A stretch of DNA of 64,000 bases from Opitutaceae bacterium (GTDB taxonomy: Bacteria; Verrucomicrobiota; Verrucomicrobiia; Opitutales; Opitutaceae). The notes below the pieces were generated by a model that was not told the DNA's origin, ran no database searches, and worked only from the letters and a program-made list of their open reading frames with translations. The DNA lies in contig JANQSC010000052.1 in assembly GCA_028284235.1 (NCBI GenBank), forward strand, positions 17,233-81,232, in the 5' to 3' direction. The translations under genes were made by a program, and so were the position numbers. This document shows positions 59,345 to 64,000 of this stretch, in pieces. The number at the start of each line of letters is the position of its first letter. Position 1 is the first letter of the stretch.

Positions 59345-59387
59345 CGCGTCCCGACCTCACTATCTACGGAGAAAAACGCCTCAAACA

Positions 59388-59460
59388 AAACGTGCCGGGA
59401 CGGCCCGTTCCACCTTCCTTCACCTGATTCTAAGGTGGAACGCGACGTCCCGGCGCGTTT
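59388..59460. repeat. Family D long hairpin, copy 4
   Basis: AAACGTGCCGGGACGGCCCG to GACGTCCCGGCGCGTTT, with TTCCACCTT and AAGGTGGAA in the arms, like the copies at 12916, 22116 and 27459. The remainder of the gap up to 59606 holds nothing else that I recognise. Confidence 0.8.
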
Positions 59461-59606
59461 TCTCACACTAGAAGATCAAAATCCCCACCGCTTTCCAATA
59501 TGTAAGAGTTCCAAAGCCGGGCGGCCGCCTCGTCGATCACTTGACCGCAACGCATTTTCAGGGGCAAAGTAAGATCGCCACCCCACGCTCCCCGCTCCCC
59601 GAAGTC

Positions 59607-62600
59607 ATGCCACTGCGCCCCCACAAAGTCCCCGCCTGCGCCCTGTGCGCGCTCGCCTGCGCGTGGACCTTGGGAACTCCTGAAGCGAACGCCGTGTTCA
59701 TCGACGTCACCGAGTTCGCCGGAATCGAGGATTTCGAGCGGGTCGACCGTCTCGGCGTACCCGATTTCGTCGAACGCGGCGGATCCGTCACTGTAATGGA
59801 CTTCGACGAGGACGGCTGGCTCGACCTTTACATCACCCGCTACGATCGCGACGACATTCTTTTCCGAAACACCCAAGGCGCCTTCGAGCGTATCGACAAC
59901 CCACTCGGGCTGGACACTCGAAACGGCGGCAACGCCGCCGGCTGGGCCGACTTCGATAACGACGGCGACAAAGACATGATCGTCGCCGTCGTCGACGAGA
60001 AAAAGCACCTGATGTACCTGAACCAAGGCGACGGCACGTTCGTCGAAGTCGGCGAAGAACGCGGCATCGCCCTCCCGTCCACCCTGGACCATCAAGGGAC
60101 CTCCGTCGCGTTCGGAGACCTCAATCGCGACGGCTATCTCGACGTCATCATCGGGGAGTGGGGCGTCGACGTCACCGACGAAAATCGATTCGAACACTAC
60201 GGACTCTTCCTCAACCAAGGCGAAAGCAACCCCGGCTACTTCACCAACGTCACCGAGTCGGCCGGCTACCTCTTCCTCGACGCGTCCATCCACTTCTACT
60301 CGCCCTGCATCGCCGATATGGACAACGACGGATGGCCCGACATCCCCACCGTCGCCGATTTCGGAAAAAGCGCAATGTTCTGGAACAACGCCGACGGCAC
60401 CTTCACCAACACCACCGACGCCTCCCAGGTCGGCGTCGAGCGACACGGAATGGGCTCCGCCATCGGCGACATCAACCGCGACGGCCTCCTCGACTGGTAT
60501 GTCACCACCATCGCCATGGCCTTCACGCCGCTCGACGGGGAAGCCAACCAGCTCTACATCAACCAAGGCGCCCGACTCTTCGAAAACGTCTCCGTCGAAG
60601 CCGGAGTCAGCCAAGGCGGATGGGGATGGGGTACGAACTTCTTCGACGAAAACAACGACTCCGACCTCGATATCGTCATGGTCAACAACGAGAACACGCT
60701 ACAAGTCGAAGACTACCGCATCAACGACACCGCCCCAATGATCCTATGGTCCAACCAGGGTCAACTCGAGTTCAACGACATATCCGAATCATCCAATGTA
60801 GATCGAGTCGGCAGCGGAGGCGGGATCGTCAATTTCGACTTCGACAACGACGGGGACCTCGACCTCTTCGCCCTGCACGAAGACAGCCCGCCCGTCCTCC
60901 TCGAAAACCGGCTCCCAGTTGACATCGTCCCCTGGATCCGCCTCTCCTTCGAAGGCGTCCTTTCCAATCGCGACGGAATCGGTGCCCAAGTCACCGTCCA
61001 AACCACCGAAGACGGACCCATACAGTTCCTCGAGTTCAACCCCGGCAACGCCTACCTCGCCCAGCTCGAGCCCTTCCTCCACTTCGGCTTGGGAACGCAA
61101 GTGGACACCATCCATAAAATCACCGTTCGGTGGCCCAGCTCGATCGTCCAGGAACTCGACAACGTCGCCACCCGCCAACGGCTCCACATCGTCGAAGACG
61201 AGTCCCTCCTGCAAGGATCGACCATCCCTGTATTCAGCCAAGCCCCACAACAGCAAGTCGTGGAATCCGGAGGAACGATCGAACTGTCCGTCGCCATCGA
61301 AGGCGGATTCCAGCCCGCGATTCGCTGGTACCGCAACGGACAGCTGCTCGCCGGCTTCGAAGGCCCGACCCTCACCATCGACCCCGCCACCCCGACCGAC
61401 GCCGGAACCTACTACGCCATAGCCACCAACGACTCCGGATCTACCCAATCCGAATCCGCCACCGTCGCTATCCGCTCCCTTTTCCCCGACAAGTCCGTCG
61501 CCCGACAATGGAATGAAGCCATACTCGACGCCATTCGTATCAACTTTCCGGATCCCCCCATCGTCGCTCGCAATCTCTACCACGCCTCCGCCGCAATGTG
61601 GGACGCCTTCTGGCCGTATCAAGAAAATGGATGGGGCGACGCCCAGTCCTTGTTTCACCAAGAAATCGTCGCTCCGGAAAACTGGACCGGCGAACGGGAA
61701 GCCGCCCAAGCCGAAGCCATCAGCTTCGCCGTCTATCGCATCGTTTCCGAACGATACAAAGACGCGTTCAACAGCGAGGCCATCCTTCTCAGCTTCGACA
61801 ATCTCATGGAATCCCTCGGGTACGATCCCGCCAACGAGTCGACCGAAGGAAACAGTCCCGCCGCCGTGGGAAACCGGATCGGATACGCTATTCTCGCAAC
61901 CGCCCTTAGCGACGGATCGAATGAAGAAAATGGATACGCAGACGAAAGTGGATACGCCCCGATAAACGAACCGCTCATCTACGGAACCAGCGGCGTCACC
62001 CTCGTCGACCCCAACCGGTGGCAACCGCTCTCCCTCGAACAGTCCGTGACGAAAAACGGCATCGACCTCGGCGAAGAAACCCAGAGCTTCCTCACCCCGA
62101 GCTGGAACCTCGTCACTCCATTCGCCCTGGACAAACCAACTTCGTCGACCATCCTCATCGATCCTGGGCCGCAGCCCCTCTTCGGAACCGAGACCGAAGC
62201 CCAGTACATCGAGGAAAACGTCGAAGTGATCCGCCTCTCCGCCCTCCTCGATCCCGACGACGGCGTCACCATCGACGCCTCGCCCGGCGCCATGCAGAAC
62301 AACCCGTTCGGCACGCAAGACGGGACCGGCCGCTCCATAAACCCCTTCACCGGCGAACCCTACGCCCCCAACCTCGTCAACCAAGGCGACTACTGGCGCA
62401 TCACCGCCGAATTCTGGTCGGACGGACCCGGCGTGGAAGGCCCGCCCGGCGTCTGGAACATGCTCCACAACCAGGTTTCCGACGACCCCCGTTTCGAGCG
62501 ACGATTCGCGGGATCCGGCCCGCTCCTCTCGCCGCTCGAATGGGACGTTCACGCTTACCTAGCCATCAATGGAGCCCTCCACGACGCCGCCATCGCCGCA

Positions 62601-63854
62601 TGGACCGTCAAAGCGAAATACGACTCCATCCGCCCCATGTCCATGATCCGTTACCTCGCCAGTCTCGGACAGTCCAGCGACTCCGAACTCCCCAACTACC
62701 ACGCCAGCGGCCTGCCGCTTACTCCCGGACTCATCGAGCTCATCACCGACGAAACCGCCGCGGAAGGGAACAAACACGCCCACCTTTCCGAATACGTCGA
62801 CGAAATCGCCCTCAACACCTGGCAAGGCGTCCCCGCCAATCCCGAAACCGAGGCCAGTGGCGTCGGCTGGATACGAGGCGTCGACTGGACCCCCTACCAC
62901 CTCCGCACCTTCCCCACGCCCAATTTTGCCGGATACGTTTCCGGCCATAGCACATTCGCCCGAGCCGGCGCCGAAGCGATGGCCCTCCTGACCGGATCGC
63001 CCTACTTCCCCGGCGGCCTCAAAGAGTTCCACTTCGCCCAAGGCGAGATCCTCCAAGTCGAATACGGGCCCTCCGAAGACCTCACCGTTCAATGCGCTAC
63101 CTATTACGACGCCGCTGACCTCACCGGCATCGCCCGACTCTACTGCGGCGTCCATATCGCCGCGGACGATTTCATCGGCCGGGAAATGGGAGCCCGAGCC
63201 GGAATCGACGCCTTCCTGAAAACCGCCTCCCTACGCAATGCAGCCAACGCGATCCATTCTCTGGATACGCCGACTATCGAGTACACGCACGCCAGCGGCA
63301 ACCCTGGCCCCATCACCCAATTCACCTACGCCGGCGACAACCTCAAGCCCCTGCCCACCCTTCGGGCGGCGAATCGCAAGACGGCGACCTCATCGCCCAC
63401 CCACGCCATCTACACGCTTTCAAGTCCCAACGAAGACAATCCCGAGGACTTGGATATCCAAATTCTGGTGAACGGCTATCCTGTCCACGAAATCGAGACG
63501 AGCGGGCCGATCGAAGAAAATCATTCGCTATCCCTACGCTTCAATGTCGAGACAACCGAACCCGTTTTCCTCTTGGTCACCGGAGCGCCCTCCGAGTCCG
63601 CTTCCGTAACGCTTTCCGCCTACGCGATCGACGAGACAGAAACCGCTTCCCTCATAGTCAACAACCAGAACTGGATCGCCGGCGAGAGCGCCTCGGTCGC
63701 GCGAATCTTTACCGAACGCGATCCCGACAAGGAGGCCTTGGAAGAAAACACCGCCGCTCTCCCCCTGTCCGTCTCACAAGGCGAATACCGAATCGATCTC
63801 GAAGCGACCGGCGGCACCGTCGCAGCGAAACTCCGGATACACGTCGTCCAATAA
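59607..63854 (+). CDS. Secreted FG-GAP/ASPIC-UnbV protein fused to a vanadium haloperoxidase domain
   Basis: 1,415 residues from the ATG at 59607 (signal peptide ending near TPEANAV). Order: FG-GAP/VCBS repeats with Ca-binding loops (DFDEDGWLD, DFDNDGDKD, DLNRDGYLD, DINRDGLLD) over about 25-440; an ASPIC/UnbV domain (GIGAQVTVQTTEDGP, LHFGLGTQ) to about 530; an Ig-like domain (SGGTIELSVAIEGGFQPAIR) to about 620; then a vanadium haloperoxidase/PAP2 domain. All seven vanadate-pocket residues are visible: Lys1002 and Arg1009 (KAKYDSIRP), Ser1112-Gly1113-His1114, Arg1177 and His1183 (ARLYCGVH). It should oxidise halides with peroxide outside the cell. The C-terminus (about 1245-1415) is a beta-rich tail. 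Confidence 0.88.
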   Translation: MPLRPHKVPACALCALACAWTLGTPEANAVFIDVTEFAGIEDFERVDRLGVPDFVERGGSVTVMDFDEDGWLDLYITRYDRDDILFRNTQGAFERIDNPLGLDTRNGGNAAGWADFDNDGDKDMIVAVVDEKKHLMYLNQGDGTFVEVGEERGIALPSTLDHQGTSVAFGDLNRDGYLDVIIGEWGVDVTDENRFEHYGLFLNQGESNPGYFTNVTESAGYLFLDASIHFYSPCIADMDNDGWPDIPTVADFGKSAMFWNNADGTFTNTTDASQVGVERHGMGSAIGDINRDGLLDWYVTTIAMAFTPLDGEANQLYINQGARLFENVSVEAGVSQGGWGWGTNFFDENNDSDLDIVMVNNENTLQVEDYRINDTAPMILWSNQGQLEFNDISESSNVDRVGSGGGIVNFDFDNDGDLDLFALHEDSPPVLLENRLPVDIVPWIRLSFEGVLSNRDGIGAQVTVQTTEDGPIQFLEFNPGNAYLAQLEPFLHFGLGTQVDTIHKITVRWPSSIVQELDNVATRQRLHIVEDESLLQGSTIPVFSQAPQQQVVESGGTIELSVAIEGGFQPAIRWYRNGQLLAGFEGPTLTIDPATPTDAGTYYAIATNDSGSTQSESATVAIRSLFPDKSVARQWNEAILDAIRINFPDPPIVARNLYHASAAMWDAFWPYQENGWGDAQSLFHQEIVAPENWTGEREAAQAEAISFAVYRIVSERYKDAFNSEAILLSFDNLMESLGYDPANESTEGNSPAAVGNRIGYAILATALSDGSNEENGYADESGYAPINEPLIYGTSGVTLVDPNRWQPLSLEQSVTKNGIDLGEETQSFLTPSWNLVTPFALDKPTSSTILIDPGPQPLFGTETEAQYIEENVEVIRLSALLDPDDGVTIDASPGAMQNNPFGTQDGTGRSINPFTGEPYAPNLVNQGDYWRITAEFWSDGPGVEGPPGVWNMLHNQVSDDPRFERRFAGSGPLLSPLEWDVHAYLAINGALHDAAIAAWTVKAKYDSIRPMSMIRYLASLGQSSDSELPNYHASGLPLTPGLIELITDETAAEGNKHAHLSEYVDEIALNTWQGVPANPETEASGVGWIRGVDWTPYHLRTFPTPNFAGYVSGHSTFARAGAEAMALLTGSPYFPGGLKEFHFAQGEILQVEYGPSEDLTVQCATYYDAADLTGIARLYCGVHIAADDFIGREMGARAGIDAFLKTASLRNAANAIHSLDTPTIEYTHASGNPGPITQFTYAGDNLKPLPTLRAANRKTATSSPTHAIYTLSSPNEDNPEDLDIQILVNGYPVHEIETSGPIEENHSLSLRFNVETTEPVFLLVTGAPSESASVTLSAYAIDETETASLIVNNQNWIAGESASVARIFTERDPDKEALEENTAALPLSVSQGEYRIDLEATGGTVAAKLRIHVVQ

Positions 63855-63958
63855 CAGACACTTGTCGGATCCTGTTCCCGCTTCGGCGGGATCCTGTCAC
63901 GGACCCCGACGCAGTCGGTGGTTGACGCGAAGCGTCATCTCGCCGAGAGGCGACTGTT
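63853..63958. repeat. Family B hairpin element, copy 5, short
   Basis: AACAGACACTTGTCGGATCC to CGCCGAGAGGCGACTGTT, starting within the stop codon of the haloperoxidase gene. It carries GATCCTGTTCCCGCTTCGGC and GACGCGAAGCGTC modules. Another copy begins at 63986 (AACAGTGATCTCTCC) and runs out of the window. Confidence 0.65.
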
Positions 63959-64000
63959 AAAAAATCTCGTTAGGTTTTATAGGTTAACAGTGATCTCTCC

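Overview
The window looks like chromosomal DNA of a marine, polysaccharide-degrading member of the Verrucomicrobiota, most likely class Opitutae (a Pelagicoccus- or Puniceicoccus-like bacterium). This placement is an inference from moderately GC-rich coding DNA, five secreted formylglycine sulfatases, a DUF1080 protein, a DUF5060-type glycosidase, a PQQ-free FG-GAP/ASPIC protein, a TonB receptor, and abundant intergenic palindromes. No rRNA or other phylogenetic marker is present to fix it.

Layout. 1-12.8 kb: the end of a PatB/MalY lyase, a MITE-like element, a SRAP protein with proline in place of the catalytic cysteine, a trypsin-like lipoprotein, a YheT-like hydrolase, mgtE, an orphan CheX-like protein, a SufR-like Fe-S regulator, an OmpR-type two-component pair whose kinase N-terminus is supplied by a second MITE copy, a VWA protein, a DJ-1/PfpI protein and a GtrA protein. 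13.2-17.7 kb: a membrane protein resembling a dead histidine kinase and a large Sel1-repeat protein. 17.8-30.3 kb: carbohydrate genes (DUF1080, two sulfatases, GH5, DUF5060 protein, Kelch protein) interrupted by a PDZ protein, an S4 protein and thyA-folA. 30.5-35.1 kb: a tRNA-Ile(CAU) gene flanked by damaged tRNA copies and a visibly AT-rich island of about 4 kb. The island carries two frameshifted tyrosine-recombinase remnants, a GIY-YIG protein, a small ribbon-helix-helix-like protein and a 476-residue membrane protein of unknown family. 35.2-40.9 kb: a sulfatase with an altered FGly motif, an alpha/beta hydrolase, a double SnoaL-like protein, a LysE exporter, an SNase-like protein and a SpoU methyltransferase. 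41.0-48.1 kb: a metal-uptake operon in the order TonB receptor, thioredoxin-like protein, TroA-type binding lipoprotein, ATPase, permease fused to a DtxR/MntR-like module, second permease. 48.2-64 kb: DoxX, DUF2959, two more sulfatases, an orphan TctC/Bug binding protein, an SSS sugar symporter with a secreted aldose 1-epimerase, a glycine-rich protein, an EF-hand protein and a 1,415-residue secreted protein joining FG-GAP repeats, ASPIC/UnbV, an Ig-like domain and a vanadium haloperoxidase domain.

How the genes fit together. The sulfatases, GH5, DUF5060 protein, epimerase and sodium symporter suggest stepwise desulfation, hydrolysis and uptake of a sulfated marine glycan. The 41-48 kb operon would bring a divalent metal across the outer membrane and then the inner membrane, with a metal-sensing domain physically attached to one permease. 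The gaps between genes hold at least five families of interspersed palindromic elements. Some of these are nested, some have been captured into coding sequence, and some resemble the hairpins that have replaced the anticodon arms of tRNA copies.
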